From Palsa-295 sp963781105 (lineage in GTDB: Bacteria > Acidobacteriota > Terriglobia > Acidiferrales > UBA7541), in assembly GCA_963781105.1 (NCBI GenBank), contig CAWAED010000013.1:1-64000 (forward strand): DNA of 64,000 nucleotides. Direction: 5' to 3'. Below are positions 16,272 through 25,067 of the stretch, in pieces (position 1 is the stretch's first letter; every line of letters begins with the position of its first letter). Under the pieces are notes generated by a model. That model had not been told where the DNA came from. It ran no database searches and worked only from the letters and a program-made list of their open reading frames with translations. The position numbers and the translations under genes are program-made.

Positions 16272-18683
16272 CTATCCAGTTACCGGCGGCATCGGTAGCC
16301 CGATTTTCTGTACCAGCGCGCCAAATCTCGGATCGCTCCGCAAACTCGCCAAGCGCGGATGAACCGCGATATTGATCAGCCGCACGGAGCGCTCGTCATA
16401 TGCTTTGTCGAGCCACTGAAACGCCGCGTCCTTATCGCCCAGGCCCACGTACACCAATGCAATGTTGTACGGCGCCACGTACTGTCGCGCGGACAACTGC
16501 AATAACTCATGGATAATCGCGAGCGCCTCCGATTTTTTCCCTGCCACCGCATACGCGTTGCCCAACTCAGCCTTGAAAGAAGTTTCGTTCCCGGATAGCG
16601 CCAGCGCCTGCTGCAGTTCCGCTAGCGCTTTCTCGTAATCTCCCTTGGCTAAATAAGCTTGCCCCAGGTAGCCATGCGCTACCGGGAACGTCGCGTCCAT
16701 CCCGATCGTCTTCTGCGCCTGCGCGATTGCGTCATCGTACTTGCCAGCCAGATAAAATACCCACGACAAATTCGCATTGATGATCAGCGAACGCGGATCG
16801 AGTTCCTGCGCCAGTTTTATTTCCGAAATTGCTTCGTCGCTTTTCCCAGCCTCCGCCAACGACAGCGCGTACCAATGGTGTGCATTGGCGTCGCCGGGAT
16901 TCAATTGAATCGCGCGCTGAAATTCGTCCAGAACTCCCGGGAAATGCAGGCTGTATGCGCGGATTTGCCCCAGCACTGCGTGCGCGGACGCAAGTGAATC
17001 GTCCAATTGCAGCGCTTTCACCGCCGCCGCCTCGGCTTCCGGCAGCACTTGCGACGACGGCACATCCTTATAATCCGCCGCCAGCGTCAAAGCTCCCGCG
17101 AGTCCCGCGTAGGATGGCGCGTATGTGGGATCCAATTGGATCGCCTGCCGGTAATCCGCGACGGCCTGCGTCATCGCCTCTCCCGTCCGTTTGTTCGCGT
17201 AATAATTCCCTTGCAGGTACGCGTCGTAGGCCGCCGGCACCACCGTTCGAGTCTTCGCCAGCCGCTCCTGCTCCGGCTGCGTCAATTGAATCTGAATCTG
17301 CGTGACGATGTCGCGCGCTACGTCGCTCTGCAGCGCCAGAATGTCCGTCACCGTGCGCTCGTAGCTGTGCGCCCAAAGATTCTGGCCCGTTTGCGGCTGC
17401 ACCAGCTCCGCGGAAATTCGCACGTGGTCATCCGACCGCAGCACGGAACCTTCCACCAGCGCATCCACTCCCAGTTCCTGCGCGATCTGCGCCGGGCTTT
17501 CATGTTTGTCCTTGTACTGCATCACCGACGTGCGCGAGATAACCCGCAATTTCTTGATCTGCGAAAGCTCCGTGATCAACGCGTCGCACATTCCGTCCGC
17601 GAAATAATCCTGCTTGGGATCGCCGGTGAGATTTTCCAGCGGCAGCACCGCCAGCGATTGAATCGACGCCGCTCCCACACCGCGCGGCCAGCGCCACTTC
17701 ACCTCCACTAGCTTCCAAACCAGCGCTGCAATCACCAGCAGCGCCACCGCCGCCAACGATGCCAAAATCACACTGCGCAGCGTCCGATGCCGCATCTCTA
17801 CAGCAGGCAGTACCGCCGAAGCGTGCAGGGCGCTCGCCGGAATCACCGCAGAGTTCGTTCGCAAGGCCTCCAGCGCCGCGCGCACTTCGCTGGCATGCTG
17901 ATAGCGTTGCGCCGGCTCTTTCGCCAGGCAATGCTCAATCACCGCGCGCAATCCGGCCGGTACATTTTCCCGCAACGCCGGCGCCGTATCGTGCAGGATC
18001 ATCGAACTCAGCTCGTACGATGTTCTTCCGCGAAAGGGCCGCTTGCCGTTGGCCATTTCGTAGAGGACCACTCCCAACGCCCATATATCGCTGCGCGCGT
18101 CGGCAGGCTCGCCGCGAAATAACTCCGGCGCCATGTAATGCATGGTGCCGACGATCGCGCCTTCCGACGTAAGCGTGCTGATGGACTGCGTCTTCAGCGT
18201 GATTTCGCCGGGCGTCATGTGTTTCGCCAGGCCGAAGTCGAGGACTTTGACGCGTCCTCCCGGCATGATGATCACATTCGGAGTCTTCAGGTCGCGATGG
18301 ATGACGCCATGCTCGTGCGCGTGCGCCATCGCGTCTGCGATTTGTTCGCCGTAGCGAATCACTGTTTCCGTCGGTAGCCCGCCCTCGGGAATTTGCTCGG
18401 CCAGCGAACGCCCGTTGACGAACTCCATGACGATGTAGCTTTTGCCGTCGGCCTCGCCCACATCATAGATCGTGCAAATGTTGGGATGATTTAGCGCGGA
18501 TGCGGTGCGCGCTTCGCGGATCAGAAGCAGGCGCGCGTTTTCGTCCTTGTCCAGCTCAGCGGGAAGGAACTTCAGGGCCACATCGCGGTTCAAGCGGTCG
18601 TCGTGCGCGCGGTAAACCACGCCCATCCCGCCTTCACCGACCTTCTCGACAATTCGGTAATGGGAGACGGTCTGCTCGCTCAC
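16272..18683 (-). CDS. Ser/Thr protein kinase with TolB-N-like and TPR domains
   Basis: This is a membrane-anchored Hanks-type kinase. The kinase domain (first ~260 residues) shows the Gly loop GEGGMGVVYRAH, the Lys in DVALKFLP, the catalytic HRDLKTPN and DFGLAKH. A membrane helix (VILASLAAVALLVIAALVWKL) follows at ~residue 310. Next comes a TolB-N/FlgO-like domain (SLAVLPLENLTGDPKQDYFADGM) and about seven TPRs to the C-terminus. This kinase-TM-TPR layout is common in Acidobacteria. The start is put at GTG 18683, directly before the kinase domain; the open frame extends 16 codons further. Confidence 0.92.
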   Translation of the reverse strand: MSEQTVSHYRIVEKVGEGGMGVVYRAHDDRLNRDVALKFLPAELDKDENARLLLIREARTASALNHPNICTIYDVGEADGKSYIVMEFVNGRSLAEQIPEGGLPTETVIRYGEQIADAMAHAHEHGVIHRDLKTPNVIIMPGGRVKVLDFGLAKHMTPGEITLKTQSISTLTSEGAIVGTMHYMAPELFRGEPADARSDIWALGVVLYEMANGKRPFRGRTSYELSSMILHDTAPALRENVPAGLRAVIEHCLAKEPAQRYQHASEVRAALEALRTNSAVIPASALHASAVLPAVEMRHRTLRSVILASLAAVALLVIAALVWKLVEVKWRWPRGVGAASIQSLAVLPLENLTGDPKQDYFADGMCDALITELSQIKKLRVISRTSVMQYKDKHESPAQIAQELGVDALVEGSVLRSDDHVRISAELVQPQTGQNLWAHSYERTVTDILALQSDVARDIVTQIQIQLTQPEQERLAKTRTVVPAAYDAYLQGNYYANKRTGEAMTQAVADYRQAIQLDPTYAPSYAGLAGALTLAADYKDVPSSQVLPEAEAAAVKALQLDDSLASAHAVLGQIRAYSLHFPGVLDEFQRAIQLNPGDANAHHWYALSLAEAGKSDEAISEIKLAQELDPRSLIINANLSWVFYLAGKYDDAIAQAQKTIGMDATFPVAHGYLGQAYLAKGDYEKALAELQQALALSGNETSFKAELGNAYAVAGKKSEALAIIHELLQLSARQYVAPYNIALVYVGLGDKDAAFQWLDKAYDERSVRLINIAVHPRLASLRSDPRFGALVQKIGLPMPPVTG

Positions 18684-18833
18684 AGGTAGGAATCCACCCG
18701 AGCGGCATCTTAGGCCGCGCTGGAAAGGCAAGTCAACGCCCGCACCGGCGAGTGTTTCTTCGCGGCGATTAAAACTGGTTGCTCGTGCGCGTTTGCAATA
18801 TAAATGAGTGCGAATGCCGGGGGAGGATGCTTG

Positions 18834-20081
18834 ATGCTATTTTGGAAGACCTACTGGAAAAAGATTGTTGCTTTGCTTGCGCTCCTGGCCGCGGGTCCGG
18901 CACTGTTCCTTTTGTTCAATGTGGGAGGCTGGAGAGCGCGCATCACTGCGGTGCTTGGAAGCGTCTACAACTGGCCGGTTGTTGTGCCGCCGCCGGAGAA
19001 TTTCCGGCCGCAAGTGCCGCCTGGATTCAAAGCGTCGGTCTTCGCGAGTGGCTTCGAGCAGCCCCGTTGGCTGGCCGTGGCTCCCAATGGCGACGTGTTC
19101 GTCGCTGATTCCGGGGCCGGCCAAGTCATCGTGTTGCGCTGTTCACCGCAGGCGGGCCTGGCATCCCGCGAAATCTTTGCCGATCATTTGAGTCTGCCCT
19201 TCGGCATCGCCTTCCACGAAGACTACGTTTACGTGGCGAACACCGACCAGGTCGTGCGCTTTCGCTTCGATCCGAAGACTTCGCGCCGGCTTTCGGATGC
19301 CGAATCTATTCTCGCTCTGCCGGGCGGTGGCTATCACCAGCACTGGACTCGTTCGCTTGCGTTTAGCCCCGATGGCAGCAAGTTGTTTGTCTCGGTGGGT
19401 TCGCGCAGCAATGTTGGAATTGAATCGGACCCGCGGCGCGCGGCAATTCTTGTCATGGATTCCGATGGGCACAACATGCGGGTCTATGCCAGTGGCTTGC
19501 GCAACGCGGTGGGCATCGCATTCGACCCTTCGTCCGGCGAACTTTGGGCTGCCGTCAACGAGCGCGACGACCTCGGCGACGACGTGCCTTCTGATTACTT
19601 TACCCACGTCGTTCCCGGCGGGTTCTATGGCTGGCCTTACGCTTACCTTGGCCAGCATGTGGACAATCGGGTCTCGTCGCGGCCGGACATGGTCGCAAAA
19701 TCCATCACGCCCGACTTGCTCTTGGGCGCGCACGTCGCGCCGTTGCAATTTGCGTTTTACGACAAGCCGCAGTTCCCGGCGAAGTACCGCGACGGCGCGT
19801 TCATCGCCGAGCACGGCTCCTGGAATCGTCGCATCCGCAGCGGATATCAAGTCGTCTTCGTTTCCTTCCGCAACGGCGTCCCCAGCGGACCGCCCGCGCC
19901 ATTCTTCTCGGGGTTCGTGCCAGATCCTACAGGCAAACAAGTCTACGGCCGCCCAGTCGGCATAGCCGTCGCCGCCGACGGCTCCCTCCTCATCTCCGAT
20001 GACGGCCAAAAGCAGATTTGGCGTGTATGGTATGACGCCGATTCGGTAGTGCGTCCCTCGTCGGTGGGAGCATCAGAATGA
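18834..20081 (+). CDS. membrane-anchored glucose/sorbosone-type dehydrogenase
   Basis: This is a six-bladed beta-propeller sugar dehydrogenase-like protein, by family a PQQ-dependent enzyme oxidising sugars or sorbosone in the periplasm. An N-terminal membrane segment (IVALLALLAAGPALFLLF) is followed by the propeller: FEQPRWLAVAPNGDVFVADSG, TRSLAFSPDGSKLFVSVGS, YASGLRNAVGIAFDPSSGELWAAVNERD and FIAEHGSWNR. The ATG at 18834 was chosen because GGAGGA lies 7 bases upstream; it gives 415 residues. Substrate is not deducible. It is divergent from the kinase gene. Confidence 0.87.
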   Translation: MLFWKTYWKKIVALLALLAAGPALFLLFNVGGWRARITAVLGSVYNWPVVVPPPENFRPQVPPGFKASVFASGFEQPRWLAVAPNGDVFVADSGAGQVIVLRCSPQAGLASREIFADHLSLPFGIAFHEDYVYVANTDQVVRFRFDPKTSRRLSDAESILALPGGGYHQHWTRSLAFSPDGSKLFVSVGSRSNVGIESDPRRAAILVMDSDGHNMRVYASGLRNAVGIAFDPSSGELWAAVNERDDLGDDVPSDYFTHVVPGGFYGWPYAYLGQHVDNRVSSRPDMVAKSITPDLLLGAHVAPLQFAFYDKPQFPAKYRDGAFIAEHGSWNRRIRSGYQVVFVSFRNGVPSGPPAPFFSGFVPDPTGKQVYGRPVGIAVAADGSLLISDDGQKQIWRVWYDADSVVRPSSVGASE

Positions 20082-20123
20082 AAACTGCTTGAACGAACAG
20101 CTCCTAGGGCGCAAACTCCCTCT

Positions 20124-20342
20124 ATGGCAAAGACCACCAAGTCCGTGCGGCAGGCTGCAGGCCAATTGACTGAAATGATAGCTAAGTCGCTATCCCAATT
20201 CTCGCAGGTCGAACAGGACAAGCGCCTGAAGGCCATCCACAAGATCGCGCTCAGCGCCGGCGCACGGAAGAGTGGAAAATCTTCAAAGCGTTCGCGTACT
20301 CGGGCGTCCCGTCCTTCATCCCGGCTTCGTGCAACATCCTGA
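20124..20342 (+). CDS. small hypothetical protein
   Basis: This 72-codon frame encodes a helical N-terminus (SVRQAAGQLTEMIAKSLSQFSQVEQDKRLKAIHKIA) and a very basic Ser/Arg tail. The N-terminal half has protein-like composition and resembles small acidobacterial hypotheticals. The tail overlaps the end of the convergent frame at 20251-20460 by ~90 bp, so one of the two frames may be wrong or the true ends may differ. No clear ribosome-binding site was found. Confidence 0.4.
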   Translation: MAKTTKSVRQAAGQLTEMIAKSLSQFSQVEQDKRLKAIHKIALSAGARKSGKSSKRSRTRASRPSSRLRATS

Positions 20343-20460
20343 CGAAGGCGTGCAAGTCTCCTGACGCAATCGCTCGCGTTGCATCGTTTTCCAGTCGGCG
20401 CTTCTTCTTCTCCGCGGCAGTGTCCACTCGGCGCTTGCCGCGGCTCTTCTCTTCCCGCAT
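20251..20460 (-). CDS. small hypothetical protein, overlaps convergent ORF
   Basis: This frame gives 69 residues, very charged at the N-terminus (KSRGKRRVDTAAEKKKRRLE), then DATRAIASGDLHAFVRMLHEAGMKDGTPEYANALKIF, an amphipathic helical pattern that looks real. The ATG at 20460 was chosen; the open frame continues to 20562 with less convincing sequence. It overlaps the tail of the plus-strand small ORF. Function is unknown. Confidence 0.45.
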   Translation of the reverse strand: MREEKSRGKRRVDTAAEKKKRRLENDATRAIASGDLHAFVRMLHEAGMKDGTPEYANALKIFHSSVRRR

Positions 20461-20590
20461 CACATCGCGCAAGTCGGTATCGTCGGCGTTACTTTCGCGG
20501 TAAAAAGTACCGATGATTTTGTGTCTTGGGAAGAGAAAAATACGGCTTTGGTAGATTCGCACGCGACAGCGGGGAACCTATGAAGCGAGG

Positions 20591-21910
20591 CTATTGAGCG
20601 GCAGGAATGGGGGTAGCCGCGGCGGGTGGCAACGAAACTGGTGCCGTATTCTTTGCTAGCGCTGTTCCCTGCTGTGATGACAGCGGCGGCATGAGCGCCA
20701 TGGTTTGATCGCGCGCGGCGGCGAATTCGCTCCAGTCGCGCTTCGAGACTGGGTCGGACGGCGGCAGCGGCAGGCGCTCGAAATTCAGGAACTGTTTGCC
20801 GCGCTCGATGCGGAAATCGAGGTGCGGACCGGTGGCGAGGCCGGTCATGCCTACCAGGCCGATGCGCTGGCCTTGTTCGACGCGCTGGCCGGAACGCACC
20901 AGGACGCGCGAGAGGTGCATGTAATAGGTGGTGTAACCGTTCGAGTGCTGCACTTCGATCAGATTGCCTGCTCCGCCTTTCATCCCCGCGAAAATCACGC
21001 GTCCATCGCCAATCGTCTGCACGGGAGTGCCGGTAGGGGCGGCGTAGTCAATCCCCAGATGCGGGCGGTATTCCTTCAGGATGGGATGAAAACGATGCTC
21101 GCTGAAATGCGAAGTAATCACTGCGGCGAATTTCAGCGGTGAATGCAGAAACTCCTTCTTCATGGATTTGCCGTCGGGCGTGTAATAGGCCGGCACTCCG
21201 CCCGGGCCGTGAAATAGAACCGCCCGGTAAGGATGATTGCCGTTGACGTATTCTGCCGCCAGAATCCTTCCGTAAGAAGCAACCTCGCCGTTCGCGAGCA
21301 TTTTCTTTTCGACCACCACGCGGAATGTGTCGCCCGGGCGCGGATCGGTGTAAAAATCCAGATCCCAGCCGAAAATATCCGCCAGGCGCATGGCCAACTC
21401 GGGCTGTTCTCCCGCGTCGGTCACAGCGTTGAATAGCGAACCGCGGATTTCGCCGGTCACGCCTACGGTCTTGGTCTCCGACGGAATCGTCTGAATTTCG
21501 GATCGAAATTCATTGCCTTGCGGTGCGATGTGCAAGACGCGATCCGCATCAATCCTGTAGCGCACTTCGCGAATTTCGCCCAGAATCGAGCGTCCCACGG
21601 AAATGTGATTCCCCGCTCGCACTTGACGAAAATCGAAAACCGACTGCGCCGAGGCAATTAGGTGCGCGGCATCAGCGGGAGCGACGCCCAGCCCTTGCAG
21701 GAACAAATGAAACGGCAGGCGCGCCGGGACGGCACTTTCCGTGAAGAGAACCATCTGCTGCTGGGCCTGGCGAGCCTCGTCGCGCGCGAAGGATGCCTGC
21801 ATCGCAACGTCATTTTCGGCGGAAACGTGCGCGCTATAGATGACCCCCGCGCACGCCGCCCCCGCGCCGAGAAGCGTGACACCTAGAATACCTTTCCACA
21901 TTTTCTTCAT
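20591..21910 (-). CDS. M23-family peptidoglycan metallopeptidase
   Basis: This is a probable cell-wall endopeptidase of the LytM/M23 class. A signal-anchor (residues ~6-27, GILGVTLLGAGAACAGVIYSA) is followed by a LysM-like/OapA-like middle and the catalytic domain from ~residue 270: HPILKEYRPHLGIDYAAPTGTPVQTIGDGRVIFAG, with the HxxxD zinc ligands in HLGID, and YTTYYMHLS with the C-terminal His. Key residues are present, so it should be active. The tail is Pro/Ala-rich. The next gene upstream on this strand (22050-23156) encodes a transpeptidase, so this is a small cell-wall cluster. Confidence 0.92.
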   Translation of the reverse strand: MKKMWKGILGVTLLGAGAACAGVIYSAHVSAENDVAMQASFARDEARQAQQQMVLFTESAVPARLPFHLFLQGLGVAPADAAHLIASAQSVFDFRQVRAGNHISVGRSILGEIREVRYRIDADRVLHIAPQGNEFRSEIQTIPSETKTVGVTGEIRGSLFNAVTDAGEQPELAMRLADIFGWDLDFYTDPRPGDTFRVVVEKKMLANGEVASYGRILAAEYVNGNHPYRAVLFHGPGGVPAYYTPDGKSMKKEFLHSPLKFAAVITSHFSEHRFHPILKEYRPHLGIDYAAPTGTPVQTIGDGRVIFAGMKGGAGNLIEVQHSNGYTTYYMHLSRVLVRSGQRVEQGQRIGLVGMTGLATGPHLDFRIERGKQFLNFERLPLPPSDPVSKRDWSEFAAARDQTMALMPPLSSQQGTALAKNTAPVSLPPAAATPIPAAQ

Positions 21911-22049
21911 ACCCCTGCACCACGATTCAAATTAGAAAAACCGAGCATAGCGCACCGCGTGGATGCGCCAAAAGAAAAATGCGCGTTATTTTTCACGGAA
22001 GTAACTGCTCGGATGCACCGCAGAGACGCAGAGGTCGCGGAGAAAATCT

Positions 22050-23156
22050 CTAGTGAGAGGCGCCTGCGGCGGCATACTGCTGGCGCCGCGCCATATCGGC
22101 GAAGTAATTGCGCTCGCGCAAGCCGTGATAAATGCGGCCGGCTATTTCCGACGCGTGCGGACCGCTCACGGACCGGCTGCCGCCGCGAATCAAAACGACC
22201 AGCACGATTTTTGGATGCGCTTGATCGGCGTAAGAAACGAACCAACCGAGGCGCCCGCCGAGAGCTTCATCGTTGCACGTTCCGGTCTTGCCCAAGGCTT
22301 GCTCGCCGTCCGGATCGTAACTTTGCTTGGCGGTGCCGTACATCACCGCCGCGAGCATGCCTTCGCGGATATCCGGCAAGAGTGGTGCGATATCGAGTTG
22401 CTGGCGTACACGCGGTTGAAAATTGGCGCGAGCCGCCTCCGTTCGCGGATATTGCAGGAAATACTGAGTACCGCCATTTGCGAGAGTGGAAACCAGCGAA
22501 GCGAGCTGCAACGGCGTGAGCCGAATGCCTTCGCCAAAGCTGGACATGCGGGCGACTCCACCAAACGCCGGCGGAGATCCCGGCAGCAATCCCGGTTGCT
22601 CTTCCGAAATCCCGTAGCCGGCGCGTTCGCCCAAACCGAGCAAATGAGCGTACTGATGTACGCGCGCGAAACCGAGGCGCGTGCCCACTTCCTGGAAGTA
22701 CACGTTATTCGAATGCGCCATCGCTTCGGTGAGGTCCATGTAGCGGCGATGGCCGATCTTGATCATGGTGTCGCGCGTGATCACGCCTTCCTGCAATCCG
22801 GCGAGCGCGATCACTGGCTTGATCGTCGAGCAAGGTTCGAAGCCCGAAGAAAACGCCATCTTCTGATTGACGATGGTGAGAATGCGCCCTGTGGATGGGT
22901 CCATGGCGAGGACTGAGCCGTTGGCATGGCCCAGCGCGTCCACGGCAACCTGGCGGATGACCGGATCGTCGTACTCGGCATTGTCGTCTTTGGTGGGATC
23001 GCCCCACGCCGAAACGCCGCGACTGCGATGATGCGTGCGAGTAGTGGAACTGGATTTGGACGTCGTGGGCGTCGCACCGGAAGCGGCAGCGAACGCGCCC
23101 GCGAGGAGCAGGCAAAGTACTGGGACAAACTGTTTGATGGCTGGCTGGGGTCGCAT
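22050..23156 (-). CDS. penicillin-binding transpeptidase domain protein
   Basis: This is a D,D-transpeptidase-fold protein acting on peptidoglycan in the periplasm. From the ATG at 23156 it has a signal sequence (FVPVLCLLLAGAFAAASG), a Ser/Thr-rich linker, and the transpeptidase core with all three motifs: Ser110-x-x-Lys113 (CSTIKP), SNN at 149-151, and GKTGTC further on. At ~368 residues it lacks the long dimerisation domain of class B PBPs. The open frame extends 11 codons upstream, but the sequence before the chosen Met is not signal-like. Confidence 0.9.
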   Translation of the reverse strand: MRPQPAIKQFVPVLCLLLAGAFAAASGATPTTSKSSSTTRTHHRSRGVSAWGDPTKDDNAEYDDPVIRQVAVDALGHANGSVLAMDPSTGRILTIVNQKMAFSSGFEPCSTIKPVIALAGLQEGVITRDTMIKIGHRRYMDLTEAMAHSNNVYFQEVGTRLGFARVHQYAHLLGLGERAGYGISEEQPGLLPGSPPAFGGVARMSSFGEGIRLTPLQLASLVSTLANGGTQYFLQYPRTEAARANFQPRVRQQLDIAPLLPDIREGMLAAVMYGTAKQSYDPDGEQALGKTGTCNDEALGGRLGWFVSYADQAHPKIVLVVLIRGGSRSVSGPHASEIAGRIYHGLRERNYFADMARRQQYAAAGASH

Positions 23157-23393
23157 TGAATTCTCTATCGGCCCGAAAACCACATACATCAGCCGAAGGA
23201 ACCTTAGTTTACGGAAACATTACAGGTGGACGCAACTGGAAACGCGATCAGTTTTCCTGATCGTCACGGCTGGTCGAAAGTACAGATGCGCGAGATGCGG
23301 AAATTGGAGTGAAATCGGACAGGTGGCGGGGCGCGCGCTGCGCGCGCCGCTGCCGGCCGCACATTTTTCTAAGCTATCGACGCTCGCAGAACG

Positions 23394-24512
23394 TTACCGC
23401 GTGGCGCGGCCTTGCGCGGCGGCTGCAGCCTTCGGAGGTTGCTTCGCGGCTTCGGCCGCCGCTAGCTTTTGCGCTTCGGGCGACGGCTTGCCGTTTCCTT
23501 CCGCCGCAGCGGCTGCAAGACTCAGCAGACCGAGCTGTTTGCGCAGTTCGTGCTCGATCTTGCCGCGAATGTCGGCGTTTTCCTTCAGGAACACGCGTGC
23601 ATTTTCGCGGCCTTGGCCGAGGCGCTCGTTCTTGTACGAAATCCAGGTGCCGGACTTCTCGAGCAAGCCCCTGGTAACGCCCAAGTCAATCAAATCCCCT
23701 TCGCGCGAGACGCCTTCGCCATAAATGATGTCGAACTCGGCTTCGCGGAACGGCGCAGCTACCTTGTTCTTCACGATCTTCGCACGCGTGCGCGAACCCA
23801 CCACGCGATCGCCTTCCTTGATGGCTTGAATGCGGCGAATATCCACGCGAATCGAAGAATAAAACTTCAGCGCGCGGCCGCCGGTGGTGGTTTCCGGGTT
23901 GCCGAACATCACGCCGATCTTTTCACGGATCTGGTTGATGAAAATCAGGCAGGTCTTCGACTTCGAAACGATCGCGGTCAGCTTGCGCAGCGCTTGCGAC
24001 ATCAGCCGCGCCTGCAAGCCCATTTGCGCGTCGCCCATATCGCCTTCGAGTTCCGCGCGCGGAACCAATGCCGCGACCGAGTCCACCACGATGATGTCGA
24101 CGGCGTTCGAGCGAATCAATGCTTCCGCGATTTCGAGGGCCTGTTCGCCGTTATCCGGCTGAGATACCAGCAAGTTGTCCACATCCACACCCAGCTTCCG
24201 CGCGTAGGAAGGATCCAGCGCGTGTTCGGCGTCAATGAAGGCGGCTTGGCCGCCCAGCTTCTGCGCCTCGGCAATCACGTGCAAGGTGAGAGTCGTCTTG
24301 CCGCCGGATTCCGGGCCGTACACTTCGATCACGCGGCCGCGCGGGAAACCGCCCACGCCGAGCGCTGCGTCAATCGAGATCGAGCCGGTGGGGATTACGT
24401 TCACCGGGACGAGCACGTCCTTGTTCCCCAGGCGCATGATGGAGCCCTTGCCGTACTGCTTTTCAATCTGGGATATAGCCAAATCCAGGTTTTTTGTCTT
24501 TTCGTCGTTCAC
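23394..24512 (-). CDS. recA: recombinase RecA
   Basis: RecA forms filaments on single-stranded DNA, drives strand exchange and triggers LexA self-cleavage. The sequence is canonical: AISQIEKQYGKGSIMRLG, Walker A GPESGGKTTL (~66-74), IDAEHALDPSYARKLGVD, VVDSVAALVPRAELEGDMGD (Walker B and loop 1), and LIFINQIREKIGVMFGNPETTTGGRALKFY (loop 2). The C-terminal tail is Ala/Lys-rich rather than acidic. There are 372 residues. A candidate SOS motif overlaps its promoter region ~115 bp upstream. Confidence 0.98.
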   Translation of the reverse strand: MNDEKTKNLDLAISQIEKQYGKGSIMRLGNKDVLVPVNVIPTGSISIDAALGVGGFPRGRVIEVYGPESGGKTTLTLHVIAEAQKLGGQAAFIDAEHALDPSYARKLGVDVDNLLVSQPDNGEQALEIAEALIRSNAVDIIVVDSVAALVPRAELEGDMGDAQMGLQARLMSQALRKLTAIVSKSKTCLIFINQIREKIGVMFGNPETTTGGRALKFYSSIRVDIRRIQAIKEGDRVVGSRTRAKIVKNKVAAPFREAEFDIIYGEGVSREGDLIDLGVTRGLLEKSGTWISYKNERLGQGRENARVFLKENADIRGKIEHELRKQLGLLSLAAAAAEGNGKPSPEAQKLAAAEAAKQPPKAAAAAQGRATR

Positions 24513-24614
24513 AGTGCCACCTCTAGAGGGCTTTCATTTTTGGTCTTAGCTGGAGACCGAGGCGGGAGCAGTGTACCAGAGTGCCGAGGTCCCTACCTAG
24601 CCTTTCTGAAAGGC

Positions 24615-24642
24615 AGATTAGCACAAGGCGAACAAAAAGCAA
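24615..24642 (-). promoter_or_regulatory. possible recA promoter
   Basis: On the minus strand TTGCTT (24637-24642) and TAATCT (24615-24620) are separated by 16 bases, with TGC just before the -10 (extended -10 form). It lies ~105 bp upstream of the recA ATG and overlaps the candidate SOS motif. Confidence 0.4.
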
Positions 24643-24643
24643 A
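24627..24643 (-). promoter_or_regulatory. candidate LexA operator at recA
   Basis: TTTGCTTTTTGTTCGCC on the minus strand matches the lexA upstream motif at 14 of 17 positions and the helicase upstream motif at 14 of 17. It overlaps the predicted -35 box of recA. Confidence 0.6.
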
Positions 24644-24740
24644 GACTTTTTACACGCTCCCGCCTAGACAAGGGATGGTAACATCCGCGCACCGCCGCAC
24701 GTCTGCAGGCAAAAACCGGGTGAACGGGAGTCCCGCTGCG

Positions 24741-25043
24741 ATGATAATTGTCCTTTCGTTGTTCCCTCCTGTCGCCGCGGGTATCCATCATGCGGCGGCG
24801 TGGTTGCATTACCGCCACACGAACCGCGATGCGCCGCTCACTGCGCGTCAAAGACGGCTGACGAAGTATATGGATGGGTTCGTCATCGGCGCGGGATACC
24901 TAATGTGCTTGTCTGTCGCTTTCGGTTGGCCGCTACAGGTTTGGATCTCCCTCTCGCTCGGCTGGGCTCTTTCACTCTGTTGGCTCTATGCAAAACAACA
25001 GGAACGAGAAAAGCAAACTCCTCCCAATGTCCCGCTTGGCTGA
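24741..25043 (+). CDS. small membrane protein, unknown
   Basis: This 100-residue frame begins at an ATG with GGGAG 10 bases upstream. It has a first hydrophobic helix (IIVLSLFPPVAAGIHHAAAWL), a basic loop (TARQRRLTKYMDG) and two further hydrophobic stretches (FVIGAGYLMCLSVAFGWPL, VWISLSLGWALSLCWLY), then a charged tail. That topology is not expected of a chance frame. Function is unknown. It is divergent from recA and converges with the MBL-fold gene. A longer open frame on this strand running back into recA is only antisense. Confidence 0.5.
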   Translation: MIIVLSLFPPVAAGIHHAAAWLHYRHTNRDAPLTARQRRLTKYMDGFVIGAGYLMCLSVAFGWPLQVWISLSLGWALSLCWLYAKQQEREKQTPPNVPLG

Positions 25044-25067
25044 ACAGGTTGGTTGGCGGCACCGCCA

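Noticed and set aside
24603..24613. CCTTT-C-GAAAGG-like palindrome near the recA start of transcription
   Set aside because: It is short and has no counterpart before lexA or the helicase gene, unlike the 17-bp motif.
23469..24740. First part of a 524-codon plus-strand frame
   Set aside because: It is antisense to recA. Only its last 100 codons, after 24741, look like a membrane protein and were kept.
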